A stretch of DNA of 64,000 nucleotides from contig NZ_CP067089.2 of NCBI RefSeq assembly GCF_016616095.2, positions 868,001 to 932,000 of the forward strand, written 5' to 3'. Origin of the DNA: Breznakiella homolactica (lineage in GTDB: Bacteria > Spirochaetota > Spirochaetia > Treponematales > Breznakiellaceae). Position numbers and translations under genes: made by a program. This document shows, in pieces, positions 53,859-62,452 of this stretch (its first letter is position 1; every line of letters starts with the position of its first letter). The notes beneath the pieces are model-generated. The model had not been told where the DNA came from and made no database searches. It saw only the letters and a list, made by a program, of their open reading frames with translations.

Positions 53859-54991
53859 GCCTCTTTTTCCTTATAGCGTGAAAGGAACGATTTTTTGAAG
53901 TCGGCAAAACCGTCCTGTTCTATGGCATTGCGGGCATGTAGTACCAGGTCATGCAGGAAATACAAATTATGATAGCTTGCAAGCATGGAACACAGTATTT
54001 CCTGGGTCTTAAAAAGGTGGCGCAGGTATGCCCTACTATATTGTCGGCAGACTTTGCATTGACATTCTGCATCAATAGGGCCAAAATCGAGACGGTTTTC
54101 CGCTTTTTTCAGGGCAAAGGTTCCCCGGCGGGTAAACACATGGCCGTTTCTGCCGGTCCTGGTAGGAAATACACAGTCAAACATATCAATACCCTGTTCA
54201 ATGGCATCGAGGATATACTCGGGGGTACCGATTCCCATGACGTACCGGGGCTTTTCTCGGGGAAGGAGCGCCGCGGTAAAAGCCAAATATTCCCGGAAAA
54301 CATCGTAGGGTTCCCCCACGGAAAGCCCTCCGATGGCTATTCCGGGTGTATCGGCTTCTATGACCGTTTCAGCGCTCCGTGTCCGCAGATTCCGGTAAAA
54401 ATTCCCCTGCACTATGGCAAAAAGCTTTCCCCGGTATCCCTTTTCCGCGGCCTCATCCCAGGCGCGTTTTGCCCGGCCCAGCCAAAGATCGGTAGTATCC
54501 AGAGCCTTGCGGGCGCTTTTTTCATCGATCCCCCAGTCGGAACAGACATCGAGCTGCATCTGGATATCGCTGTTGAGAGTTGTCTGGATTTCAACAACCT
54601 TTTCCGGAGTCAGTTCATGGTAGGATCCGTCAATATGAGAACGGAACCGTACCCCGGCATCGGTTATTTTGCGGAATTGCGGCAGGGAAAAAACCTGGAA
54701 CCCCCCGGAATCCGTCAGGATATTCCGGTCCCAATTCATGAACCGGTGCAGACTGCCGGCAGCGCCGATGACCTCCGTTCCCGGCCGCAAATACAAATGG
54801 TACGTATTGGAAAGAATTATCTCAAAGCCTATTTCTGCAAGATCTTCCCGGGTCAGGGCTTTTACCGTGGCATTGGTGCCTACGGGCATAAAGACCGGAG
54901 TGGAAACGGTTCCATGGGGAAGAACCAGTGTCCCCGTTCTCGCGCCGCAGGAAGCGTCACTGTGATTAATTGAAAATATTTTTTCCGCCAT
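53855..54991 (-). CDS. tgt: tRNA-guanine transglycosylase
   Basis: Exchanges guanine at position 34 of certain tRNAs for preQ1 on the queuosine path. It has 378 residues, with the active Asp94 in TDSGGFQVFS, the nucleophile motif DCVFPTRTGRNG near 271, and a zinc site CQCKVC plus a later His. The start overlaps the lptG-like stop (TAATGG) by one base. No other queuosine gene is in the window. Confidence 0.97.
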   Translation of the reverse strand: MAEKIFSINHSDASCGARTGTLVLPHGTVSTPVFMPVGTNATVKALTREDLAEIGFEIILSNTYHLYLRPGTEVIGAAGSLHRFMNWDRNILTDSGGFQVFSLPQFRKITDAGVRFRSHIDGSYHELTPEKVVEIQTTLNSDIQMQLDVCSDWGIDEKSARKALDTTDLWLGRAKRAWDEAAEKGYRGKLFAIVQGNFYRNLRTRSAETVIEADTPGIAIGGLSVGEPYDVFREYLAFTAALLPREKPRYVMGIGTPEYILDAIEQGIDMFDCVFPTRTGRNGHVFTRRGTFALKKAENRLDFGPIDAECQCKVCRQYSRAYLRHLFKTQEILCSMLASYHNLYFLHDLVLHARNAIEQDGFADFKKSFLSRYKEKEA

Positions 54992-56055
54992 TACGTTTTC
55001 GCACTCCGCATGAGTACCATTCCGATGACGATAAAACTGACTATGGGAAACCAGGCTCCGACAAAGGGAGGGATATAGCCGAGCTTTGCCATCATCATGG
55101 TAATCATTTCCATGATATAAAAAACCACCGCCGCCGCGAGGCTGGACAGGAGGCTCATGAGCAGGATGTTTTTTTTAAACCGGCCGCCCATGGCGATAGA
55201 AAGAATTATGACCACAAATGATGCGGAAGGAAAGGAATACCGGTGAAGGTAATCCGCCTGGGCCGCAACATACGGAAGACCCGCGAGCTTAAGGTCCTCC
55301 ACCAGAAGAGCGGCGTCACCGGCGGGAAGCTCCTCCACATTAACCGCGCTCCGCCGGAAGGCATCCGGCGTTTCAGTATACAGGAAGGAATCATCAAAGG
55401 AAACCGCCCTGAGAATATCACTGTCCCACCGGTAAATGAGACCGTTCTCAAACTGCCAGCGGTCACCGTCCCAAACTGCCCTGGGTGCCCGGATAAGAGC
55501 CTCAAACTCTCCCGTTTCGGACTGTTCGACAATACTGATGCCGTTCAGCGTTTTCGCAGAATCATCGTAATAGTCAACGGAATAAATCGTTTTTCCGTTC
55601 CTCGTTTTGATAACAATATCCGAATTATTTGCCGACTGTGGCTGCCGGAGCAGGGTTTTGCTGAGGGTGTTTTTCATTTTAAACGTGGGAATTACAACCT
55701 GATCTTCAAAAAAAAATGAGAAAACACTGGCGGCAAGCCCGATGACAACAAAGGGAAGACAGAACCGCCGGTACGGAATGCCCGAAGAAAAAACCGCCGT
55801 CAGTTCATTCCTGGCATAGAGGTCGCCAAGGGTATAGGCTGTGGCGAAGAGCAGTGAGATCGGAAGCGCGTAGGAAAGGCTCTTGGGCAGATAATACAGA
55901 CTCACCTGGAGAATCTGAAACACCGGCACTTCATTATTGAGATACCGCCAAAGGTTGGCGAACAGATCAATCAATGACAGAAGCAGCATGAACATGGACA
56001 GGGCGACCGCGAAAACAGGCGCGAACTGGCGGGCTAGATACCGGTCAAGGATCAT
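54991..56055 (-). CDS. LptF/LptG family permease (YjgP/YjgQ)
   Basis: A 354-residue protein with six membrane segments, three at each end, around a periplasmic beta-jellyroll domain. This is the family that, in Gram-negative bacteria, forms the LptBFG lipopolysaccharide transporter. Treponemes lack conventional LPS, so its cargo may be another outer-leaflet lipid; this is inference. It overlaps the sister gene by four bases (ATGA) and tgt by one. Confidence 0.9.
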   Translation of the reverse strand: MILDRYLARQFAPVFAVALSMFMLLLSLIDLFANLWRYLNNEVPVFQILQVSLYYLPKSLSYALPISLLFATAYTLGDLYARNELTAVFSSGIPYRRFCLPFVVIGLAASVFSFFFEDQVVIPTFKMKNTLSKTLLRQPQSANNSDIVIKTRNGKTIYSVDYYDDSAKTLNGISIVEQSETGEFEALIRAPRAVWDGDRWQFENGLIYRWDSDILRAVSFDDSFLYTETPDAFRRSAVNVEELPAGDAALLVEDLKLAGLPYVAAQADYLHRYSFPSASFVVIILSIAMGGRFKKNILLMSLLSSLAAAVVFYIMEMITMMMAKLGYIPPFVGAWFPIVSFIVIGMVLMRSAKT

Positions 56056-57326
56056 TGGCGCACCTTAATGAGACACAGAACAAGTCCGACGGATATGACC
56101 AGTATATTGGGAAACCACATGGACCAGAACGGTGAATATCCCAGGCGCATCCCCATGGTCTGCCCTCCCAGAAGCAGAGCCCAATAGAAAACCGCAATAA
56201 TAAGGCCGAATATGAAGCCCACGGTCTGGCCGCTTTTCCTGGCGAAAAGTCCCAGGGGAACCGCGAGAAATATGAAGCACAGCGCCCCGAAGGGTATGGA
56301 AAATTTCTTGTAATACTCCAGCCGGTATATCAGGAGACTCCTGTCCCGCCGCAGCCCCTGGGCATTGACGGCTTCCCGGGTAAAGTTTTCGAAATGGGAC
56401 CGCCGCCGGTTCCATTCACCGCTGTCGGCGCCGAGCCTGAGGGATTTTTCGAGGAGCAACCCGTAATCAATGGCCCGGGAATAACGCTCTTCCAGTCTTT
56501 CGTCCAGGGCGGCTCTCTTTGCTTTGATTTCACGCCGAACATCGGTGGAGCTCATTTCCCGGGGACCGATCGTCGAAACAGCCTGGAGCAGATCTTCCTG
56601 TGAGACGGAATACCGGAGGAATGAACTGGAAGCGTAATCATAGTCCTCCCGGGAAATTTCCTTGGATGACTGGATAAAAGCGTCCGTAAGGTCCAGGCTC
56701 AGACTTGCGGTGCCGCTGTCTTTAAGCTCCGCCCCCCGGGCCATGATGATTCTCCGTTCGCCGTCGCTGGTACGGTCAAGGATCAGAACATCGTCAATTT
56801 CGGTGCCGTTTACGTTTCCGGTGACCAGAACCGTTTCCTTAAAACGTTTTACCGAATTCGACTCCAGCTCCAGCGCGGGGGTGGATACGAGAATACGCCG
56901 GTACAGCTTCGAGAATTCCACAGTACCCGCTGGGAGCAGGACATCGTTGGCGAAAAATGAAACAAGGGAGATCAATATCCCCACCGCGAAGGCGGGGATA
57001 AAAATATTGGCGTAGGATAAACCCGACGAAAGCATAACCAGTACTTCGTTGTCCGAAGAAAGCCGGCCCACGGTCATCAGGGTTCCCACCAGGGCGGCGA
57101 AAGGAGCCGCCATGGCAATGATTGAGGGAAGGGAATACAGAACCAGCAGCGCGACCTGGTTAAAGGGAACCCGCTTCGTCAGGATTTCCTGGGCCATGAG
57201 GAGCAGCTGGTTTACAAAGAAAATAAAAAAGAAAAAAAGAAATGAAACAAAAAATGAAAAAAGGGCTTCGGTTACTATATACCTGCAGATAATCCATGAC
57301 AGGCTGCGTTTTCTTTCCATATCCAC
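56052..57326 (-). CDS. LptF/LptG family permease (YjgP/YjgQ)
   Basis: A 424-residue sister of the next gene, also with six membrane segments and a periplasmic domain, but with an added coiled-coil-like stretch near 225-300 (ERYSRAIDYG, RRRSHFENFTRE). Together they should form a heterodimeric permease. The start is GTG 57326 or ATG 57320, both with weak ribosome-binding sites. A TATAAT-like sequence lies in the end of dut just upstream. Confidence 0.9.
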   Translation of the reverse strand: MDMERKRSLSWIICRYIVTEALFSFFVSFLFFFFIFFVNQLLLMAQEILTKRVPFNQVALLVLYSLPSIIAMAAPFAALVGTLMTVGRLSSDNEVLVMLSSGLSYANIFIPAFAVGILISLVSFFANDVLLPAGTVEFSKLYRRILVSTPALELESNSVKRFKETVLVTGNVNGTEIDDVLILDRTSDGERRIIMARGAELKDSGTASLSLDLTDAFIQSSKEISREDYDYASSSFLRYSVSQEDLLQAVSTIGPREMSSTDVRREIKAKRAALDERLEERYSRAIDYGLLLEKSLRLGADSGEWNRRRSHFENFTREAVNAQGLRRDRSLLIYRLEYYKKFSIPFGALCFIFLAVPLGLFARKSGQTVGFIFGLIIAVFYWALLLGGQTMGMRLGYSPFWSMWFPNILVISVGLVLCLIKVRQ

Positions 57327-57332
57327 AGTAAA

Positions 57333-57785
57333 TTATAATCCGGTGGAGCCGAAACCTCCAGAACCGCGGCGGCTTTCTGAAATTTCAGCGGATTCCCGGA
57401 AAGCTGCGGTGCATACCGGCGCGACCACGCACTGGGCGATCCGGTCACCGTCATGTACCGTAAAAGCCTCGGTACCGAGATTCACCAGGATAACCTGCAC
57501 TTCTCCCCGGTAATCGGAATCAATCGTCCCCGGGGTATTTAACACCGTTACACCGTGCTTTGCCGCCAAACCCGACCGGGGACGGACCTGAACCTCATAT
57601 CCTTCGGGGATTTCCATGATAAGCCCTGTGGGAATACGGTCCCGGCCCTGGGGGGGAATAATCCGGGGTTCATCCAGAAGCGCCCGGATGTCCGCGCCGG
57701 CGGCGCCGGCGGTTTCATAGGAAGGCAGGGATGCCCGGGGATTCAGTTTCAGTATCCTCACCGCAGGGTTTTCGGTGTTCTTCAT
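57333..57785 (-). CDS. dut: dUTP diphosphatase
   Basis: Hydrolyses dUTP to dUMP, keeping uracil out of DNA. The 150-residue trimeric-type protein has all five motifs: [43 protein letters not shown] and [10 protein letters not shown]. It lies 80 bases after pnp with a terminator in between, and 6 bases before the LptF/G gene. Confidence 0.97.
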   Translation of the reverse strand: MKNTENPAVRILKLNPRASLPSYETAGAAGADIRALLDEPRIIPPQGRDRIPTGLIMEIPEGYEVQVRPRSGLAAKHGVTVLNTPGTIDSDYRGEVQVILVNLGTEAFTVHDGDRIAQCVVAPVCTAAFRESAEISESRRGSGGFGSTGL

Positions 57786-57795
57786 TTGATTCCTT

Positions 57796-57829
57796 AAAAA
57801 TACAACCCCGCAGCAGCGGCCGCGGGGTA
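57796..57829 (-). terminator. Rho-independent terminator after pnp
   Basis: On the minus strand CCCCGC and GCGGGG form a stem around a GC-rich loop, followed by TTGTATTTTT, 37 bases beyond the pnp stop and just before dut. Confidence 0.75.
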
Positions 57830-57865
57830 TTCTTCAGAAATAAAAACTACGGGTCATAACCGCCG

Positions 57866-59968
57866 TTATTTTTTTCCCTCGGCGCCATCAGGATCGATAG
57901 CGTCAATATATGAAAGGTTCAGCCTTCCCATCTTATCGATTTCGAGGAGTTTAACCGGGATCTGCTGACCTTCCTTAAGCACATCACTGACATTGTTTAT
58001 GCGCTGCCGGGACAGTTTGCTGATATGCACCAGGCCTTCCTTGCCCGGCAGGATCTCCACGAAGGCGCCGAATTCCATAATGCGCTTAACGGTTCCGTCG
58101 TAAATCCGTCCCGGTTCGGGATCGGACACAATACCCAGGACCGCGGCCTTGGCATCTTCGGCGTCCTTGGAATTTTTGCCGTAAATCGTAACGGTACCGT
58201 CATTTTCGGTGTTGATGGTTACGCTGAACTGTTCGCAGAGGGCTTTTACGGTTTTCCCCCCCGGACCGATCAGGGCACCGATTTTATCGGTTTCGATCTT
58301 AAGGGTTACGATTTTCGGCGCGAACTCACTGATCTTATCGGTGGGTTTGTTGATGGTTTCATTCATCTTTGAAAGGATATGAAGCCTTCCCCGTTTAGCC
58401 TGATCCATGGCCTTTTTCATAACCTCGGGGCTGACACCGGCGATTTTGATATCCATCTGGAAGCCGGTTATCCCGTCCTGGGTTCCGGCTACCTTAAAGT
58501 CCATATCACCGAGGTGGTCTTCCTCTCCGAGGATATCCGACAGAACCGCGTACCGGCTGCCGTCGGTGATCAGCCCCATGGCGATACCGGCGACGGGTTT
58601 TTTCATGGGTACACCGGCGTGGAGCATGGACAGGGTTCCGCCGCAGACCGACGCCATGGAGGACGACCCGTTGGATTCCATGATTTCCGAGACCACCCGG
58701 ATGGTATAGGGGAATTCTTCCTTGGAAGGCACCATGGCATCCAGGGAACGCCGGGCCAGGTTTCCGTGGCCGATCTCGCGGCGGCCGGTCCCCATACGCC
58801 CTACTTCACCCACAGAATAGGGAGGGAAGTTGTAGTGAAGAATGAAATTCTCCCGCTTGTCCCCTTCGATATCATCGAAAATCTGCTCATCAAAAACAGT
58901 ACCCAACGTCGTTACCGCCAGGGCCTGGGTTTCACCCCGGGTAAACAGCGCCGAACCGTGGGTCCGGGGAAGGAGTCCGATTTCGCAGGTGATATCCCTG
59001 ATGTCCTCGGTGCCCCGGCCGTCAACCCGCCGGCCCTTATCGAGAATCGAAGACCGGAGGATTTCGTATTCCATATCCTCAAAGAGGGCATGAAAGAGTT
59101 TATGCTGCATTTCATCGGTCAGCTGTTCGGCGTACTGGGCCGCAATATCGGTTTTAACCGCGTGGATGGCCGCGTGGCGTTCGTGCTTGCCCTTTACGAA
59201 GCAGGCTTCCTCAAGCCGGGGATACGCCGCAGACCGGATGACATCACTGTTCTCAAGTTTCACCGAAAGTTCGGTCAGGGGGAGTTTTTCCTTCCCCACA
59301 AGCTCCCGGAGTTTATCCTGGATGCCGCAGAGTTCAATAATAACCTTGTGGGCTTTTTCCAGAGCCTGGATCATGAGGTCTTCATCGACCTCCGAGGCGC
59401 CGCCTTCGACCATGGTGATACCGTCTTTGGTTCCGGCCACCACAATTTCCAGCCGCGATTTTTCGATCTGCTCAAAGGTCGGGTTTACGATTAGCTCGTC
59501 GCCGAGAGCGCAGATACGGACTCCGGCGATGGGGCCGTTAAAAGGAATGTCCGAAATGTGCACCGCGGCGGATGAGGCGATAATCGCCAGAATGTCCGGG
59601 GGATTTACCATATCGGCGGAAATGGTGGTGGGAACCACCTGGATCTCCCGGCCGAAGCTTTTGTCGAAGAGTGGCCGCATGGGCCGGTCAATGAGCCGGG
59701 AAACCAGGATTTCCTTATCCTTGGGACGGCTCTCCCGCTTGATGAATCCGCCGGGAATCTTTCCGGCGGCATAGTATTTTTCATTGTAATCCACCGTCAG
59801 GGGAACGTAGTCGAGCCCCTCCACGGAAGAACCGGATGTACAGGCGGTGGCAAGAACCACCGAACCCGCGTACTGGGCAAAAACAGAGCCGTTGGCCTGT
59901 TTCGCTATTTTGCCGGTTTCAAGGATCAGCTCCTTCCCGGCTATTTCAAATGTTACTCGTTGGACCAT
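57866..59968 (-). CDS. pnp: Polyribonucleotide nucleotidyltransferase
   Basis: A phosphorolytic 3'-5' exoribonuclease for mRNA decay, 700 residues. Two RNase PH-like domains ([17 protein letters not shown] in the second) precede a KH domain ([16 protein letters not shown]) and an S1 domain ([20 protein letters not shown]). ATG 59968 is preferred over 60013 since AAGGAAG lies just upstream and the family begins near [18 protein letters not shown]. It follows rpsO by 153 bases with a strong hairpin between, as in other bacteria. Confidence 0.97.
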   Translation of the reverse strand: MVQRVTFEIAGKELILETGKIAKQANGSVFAQYAGSVVLATACTSGSSVEGLDYVPLTVDYNEKYYAAGKIPGGFIKRESRPKDKEILVSRLIDRPMRPLFDKSFGREIQVVPTTISADMVNPPDILAIIASSAAVHISDIPFNGPIAGVRICALGDELIVNPTFEQIEKSRLEIVVAGTKDGITMVEGGASEVDEDLMIQALEKAHKVIIELCGIQDKLRELVGKEKLPLTELSVKLENSDVIRSAAYPRLEEACFVKGKHERHAAIHAVKTDIAAQYAEQLTDEMQHKLFHALFEDMEYEILRSSILDKGRRVDGRGTEDIRDITCEIGLLPRTHGSALFTRGETQALAVTTLGTVFDEQIFDDIEGDKRENFILHYNFPPYSVGEVGRMGTGRREIGHGNLARRSLDAMVPSKEEFPYTIRVVSEIMESNGSSSMASVCGGTLSMLHAGVPMKKPVAGIAMGLITDGSRYAVLSDILGEEDHLGDMDFKVAGTQDGITGFQMDIKIAGVSPEVMKKAMDQAKRGRLHILSKMNETINKPTDKISEFAPKIVTLKIETDKIGALIGPGGKTVKALCEQFSVTINTENDGTVTIYGKNSKDAEDAKAAVLGIVSDPEPGRIYDGTVKRIMEFGAFVEILPGKEGLVHISKLSRQRINNVSDVLKEGQQIPVKLLEIDKMGRLNLSYIDAIDPDGAEGKK

Positions 59969-60087
59969 ATCTTCCTTTGTTTGCTGGAGCGCGGAAGCAG
60001 ACCGCGTGGTCACCGCCGCGCCGGCCAGGAAAAATTTATTTTTTTTAATAAATAAAAAACAGCAAATTTCTCCTCGCAGATAGAGCT

Positions 60088-60113
60088 GGTTTCCCGGTTT
60101 TCACCGGGAAACC
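60088..60113 (-). promoter_or_regulatory. Perfect hairpin in the rpsO-pnp gap
   Basis: GGTTTCCCGG and CCGGGAAACC form a perfect 10-bp stem with a 6-base loop, 8 bases after the rpsO stop. No T-run follows. In E. coli this gap holds a terminator and an RNase III site for pnp control; a similar role here is inferred. Confidence 0.6.
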
Positions 60114-60121
60114 GCCAAATA

Positions 60122-60391
60122 TTATTTGCGGAGACCTAATTCTTTAATAAGCGTTCTGTAGCGTTCCAGATCCGTGCGCTGGATGTACTTGAGCATGCGC
60201 CGCCGCTGACCGACGAGCATGAGCAGCCCGCGCTGGCTGGATTTGTCTTTTTTGAACTGTTTGCAGTGCTCCGTAAGGGTATTAATCCGCTGGGTCAGCA
60301 ATGCAATCTGAACTTCCGATGCACCCGTGTCCTTCTCGTTCTTGCCGAATTTCGTCACGATGGATGCCACATCCTCTTTGTTTAATGCCAT
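60122..60391 (-). CDS. rpsO: 30S ribosomal protein S15
   Basis: An 89-residue protein of the small-subunit platform. It shows the family pattern TGASEVQIALLTQRINTLTEH, RGLLMLVGQRRRMLKYI and ending YRTLIKELGLRK. It lies 5 bases after ribF and upstream of pnp, a common bacterial order. Confidence 0.98.
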   Translation of the reverse strand: MALNKEDVASIVTKFGKNEKDTGASEVQIALLTQRINTLTEHCKQFKKDKSSQRGLLMLVGQRRRMLKYIQRTDLERYRTLIKELGLRK

Positions 60392-60396
60392 ATCTT

Positions 60397-61197
60397 TTAC
60401 ACTCCTTGGGAACTAATTAAGAACTCAATGCTCCGGGCATTGGGTATATCGGGAACCATGATTTGCCCGTTCTGAACAACGGCGGTGTCAACGGTTCCTT
60501 CGGCGGAATTATCGGTGTGAATAGAAACAGGGTACCGGCCATTCGGCGGCGTTATCCGGTCAGCGGCGGCGGCGTTAAAATAAATCCCTCCGGGTCCAGG
60601 GGTAATGGATAAGCCGGAAAGGTCCAGTTTAAAGTTTCGCCCGAGAAGTGCCGCCGCCTCGACGAGGTCACCGGCTGAAATCGCGGCGCGGATCCGGCTG
60701 GAACTCACCGGGATCCCATCCTGAAGGATGGGAGAAACCACGTCGGTGAAGATACCCTCGGGAGCGTTCATCTCCCTGATACGGGCTGCGTCAGTTTCCA
60801 GTCCGTGTCCGCAGCGAAAATTGCTGCCAATTACCAAATATCGCAGATTTCCCCGATTCTTTAGAAAATCGATGAATTCCTTCCCGCTTAGTTTACTGAA
60901 ATTCCGGGAAAAGTCAATGAGCACCGTATGGGCGACCCCGAGGCTTTCCAGGATATCCAGCTTCTGTTCGAGGCTGCATATATATCCGGCGAAGGTTTCC
61001 GGCCGGAGTACGGCCTTTGGGTTCTGTAAAAAGGTTATTACGGTGCTTTCATAGGGGGCCCCGTCCCGCAAGACCCTGCGGATCAGCTCCCGGTGGCCGA
61101 TGTGGATGCCGTCAAAAACACCCACCGTCATGGCGGCCCCGTCCGCGGGACCCGGAGAAAGGATAAAATCAGACCAGTTACTTACGCGCATAGACAT
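60397..61197 (-). CDS. ribF: FAD synthetase RibF with degenerate riboflavin-kinase half
   Basis: The bifunctional family phosphorylates riboflavin, then adds AMP to make FAD. Residues about 1-185 are a full FMN adenylyltransferase domain: VGVFDGIHIGHREL (26-39) and VSSSRIRAAISAGDLVEAA. The remaining 80 residues are short and lack the kinase GFPTAN motif; only GRYPVSIHT faintly recalls it. At 266 residues it is about 40 short. It may be only an FAD synthetase or a divergent enzyme. It overlaps truB by 20 bases. Confidence 0.88.
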   Translation of the reverse strand: MSMRVSNWSDFILSPGPADGAAMTVGVFDGIHIGHRELIRRVLRDGAPYESTVITFLQNPKAVLRPETFAGYICSLEQKLDILESLGVAHTVLIDFSRNFSKLSGKEFIDFLKNRGNLRYLVIGSNFRCGHGLETDAARIREMNAPEGIFTDVVSPILQDGIPVSSSRIRAAISAGDLVEAAALLGRNFKLDLSGLSITPGPGGIYFNAAAADRITPPNGRYPVSIHTDNSAEGTVDTAVVQNGQIMVPDIPNARSIEFLISSQGV

Positions 61198-62107
61198 ATC
61201 CGTAGCACCAGGTTGCTTCTTTTTTTTCGATTATGGCGATAAATTCCCCGTCATCGGAGAACACCCCCGCAGCGCATTGTCCGCCGGGTTCCGAATTCCC
61301 CAGGGGAGTCCCCAGGGAGTCTTGCTGTATGGGTTTTCCGTGAACCATGGAGAGCGCTGTTTTTTCGTCCACCCGGTACCAGGGCAGTCCCAGCGCATTC
61401 AGGGCCGTCTCATCTATCGGCTTTACGGCGTTCCATGGGTCCGCGGAAAGGCCGTCATCCGGCGCAAAGGCGTCTTCCAGGGAAAATCCGCCTATACTTG
61501 TACGGGTAAGGGATACAAGGTGCCCCCGGGAGCCGGCGGCCAGGGCAATATCCCGGGCCAGAGACCGGATATAGGTTCCCTTTGAACACCGTACGGTTAT
61601 TTCTGCGAACGGCGGGTCATAGGATACCAGGTCCAGGGAATATACCGAAACCGGCCGTTTTTCCATTGTATGGTCCCGGCCGCTCCGGGCAAGGCTGTGT
61701 GCCCGTTCCCCGTTAATGTGAACCGCCGAATACAACGGCGGGGCCTGCATAATTTCTCCGGTAAATTCAGGAAGAACCGATTCAAGGCGGGCATAATCAG
61801 GGACAGGACCTTCGGCCACCACCGTTCCCTCCGGATCCAGGGTATCGGTTTCCTGGCCGAAACGGATGGTTCCGCGGTAGCATTTTTCCGATGAGACAAA
61901 CCAGGGCATCAATTTGGTCGCCCGGCCGGCCAGTACCACCATAAGCCCCTGGGCAAATTTATCCAGGGTCCCCGTGTGGCCGATTTTTCCGGTTTTCAGG
62001 GCCTTTTTTAAAAACCCCAGGGATTCAAAGGAAGTACGGCCCGGACTTTTATGGAGCAGGAGATACCCTCCTGAAGTTTCACCGCCGTCACTGCCGGTGT
62101 TCTTCAC
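61178..62107 (-). CDS. truB: tRNA pseudouridine-55 synthase
   Basis: Makes pseudouridine 55 in the tRNA T-loop. It has 309 residues from GTG 62107, which has GGGGGAT 7 bases upstream; a TTG at 62140 is an alternative. The active site reads GHTGTLDKFAQG with Asp49, where most family members have GTLDPxAxG. A family-type YRGTIRFGQETDTLD block and a PUA-like end follow. It overlaps rbfA by 20 bases and ribF by 20, tightly coupled. Confidence 0.95.
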   Translation of the reverse strand: MKNTGSDGGETSGGYLLLHKSPGRTSFESLGFLKKALKTGKIGHTGTLDKFAQGLMVVLAGRATKLMPWFVSSEKCYRGTIRFGQETDTLDPEGTVVAEGPVPDYARLESVLPEFTGEIMQAPPLYSAVHINGERAHSLARSGRDHTMEKRPVSVYSLDLVSYDPPFAEITVRCSKGTYIRSLARDIALAAGSRGHLVSLTRTSIGGFSLEDAFAPDDGLSADPWNAVKPIDETALNALGLPWYRVDEKTALSMVHGKPIQQDSLGTPLGNSEPGGQCAAGVFSDDGEFIAIIEKKEATWCYGYVYARK

Positions 62108-62450
62108 TTTCGAGATCCCCCAACTTCTGCACCATGTCAAAACCGGCCTTTATGCTTTCATCTTCGTGGAAACGAAGTTTCGGCGTCTGGCGGGTGTGCA
62201 TCTGGCTTCCCAGCTGCGCCTGAATAAAACCCGCGGCGCTTTGAAGCCCCGCGACGCCTTTTTTCAGTCCTTCATCGGATTTATAGCTTGAAACATACAC
62301 ATCGGCGTAGCTGAGATCCCGGGATACCTGTACCCGGGTGACCGACAGAAACGGGTCAACCCGGGGATCCTTTATTCTTCCTTCAACAATCAGGGCCCCG
62401 ATCTTTTCCTGAATCAGGCGGCCCACCCGTTCCATTCTGTATTCAGACAT
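62088..62450 (-). CDS. rbfA: Ribosome-binding factor A
   Basis: A 120-residue KH-type factor needed for 30S maturation and 16S rRNA 5' processing. It begins MSEYRMERVGRLIQEKIGALI, followed by DPRVDPFLSVTRVQVSRDLSYADVYV in segments, and RQTPKLRFHEDESI. It follows infB by 2 bases. Confidence 0.95.
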   Translation of the reverse strand: MSEYRMERVGRLIQEKIGALIVEGRIKDPRVDPFLSVTRVQVSRDLSYADVYVSSYKSDEGLKKGVAGLQSAAGFIQAQLGSQMHTRQTPKLRFHEDESIKAGFDMVQKLGDLESEEHRQ

Positions 62451-62452
62451 AG

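Noticed and set aside
53951-54973. Open frame of 340 codons on the plus strand
   Set aside because: Antisense to tgt, which has all its catalytic motifs.
58379-59494. Open frame of 371 codons on the plus strand
   Set aside because: Antisense to pnp; a by-product of GC-rich codon structure.
59969-60013. Longer N-terminus for PNPase
   Set aside because: The added residues are not family-like and ATG 59968 has a good ribosome-binding site.
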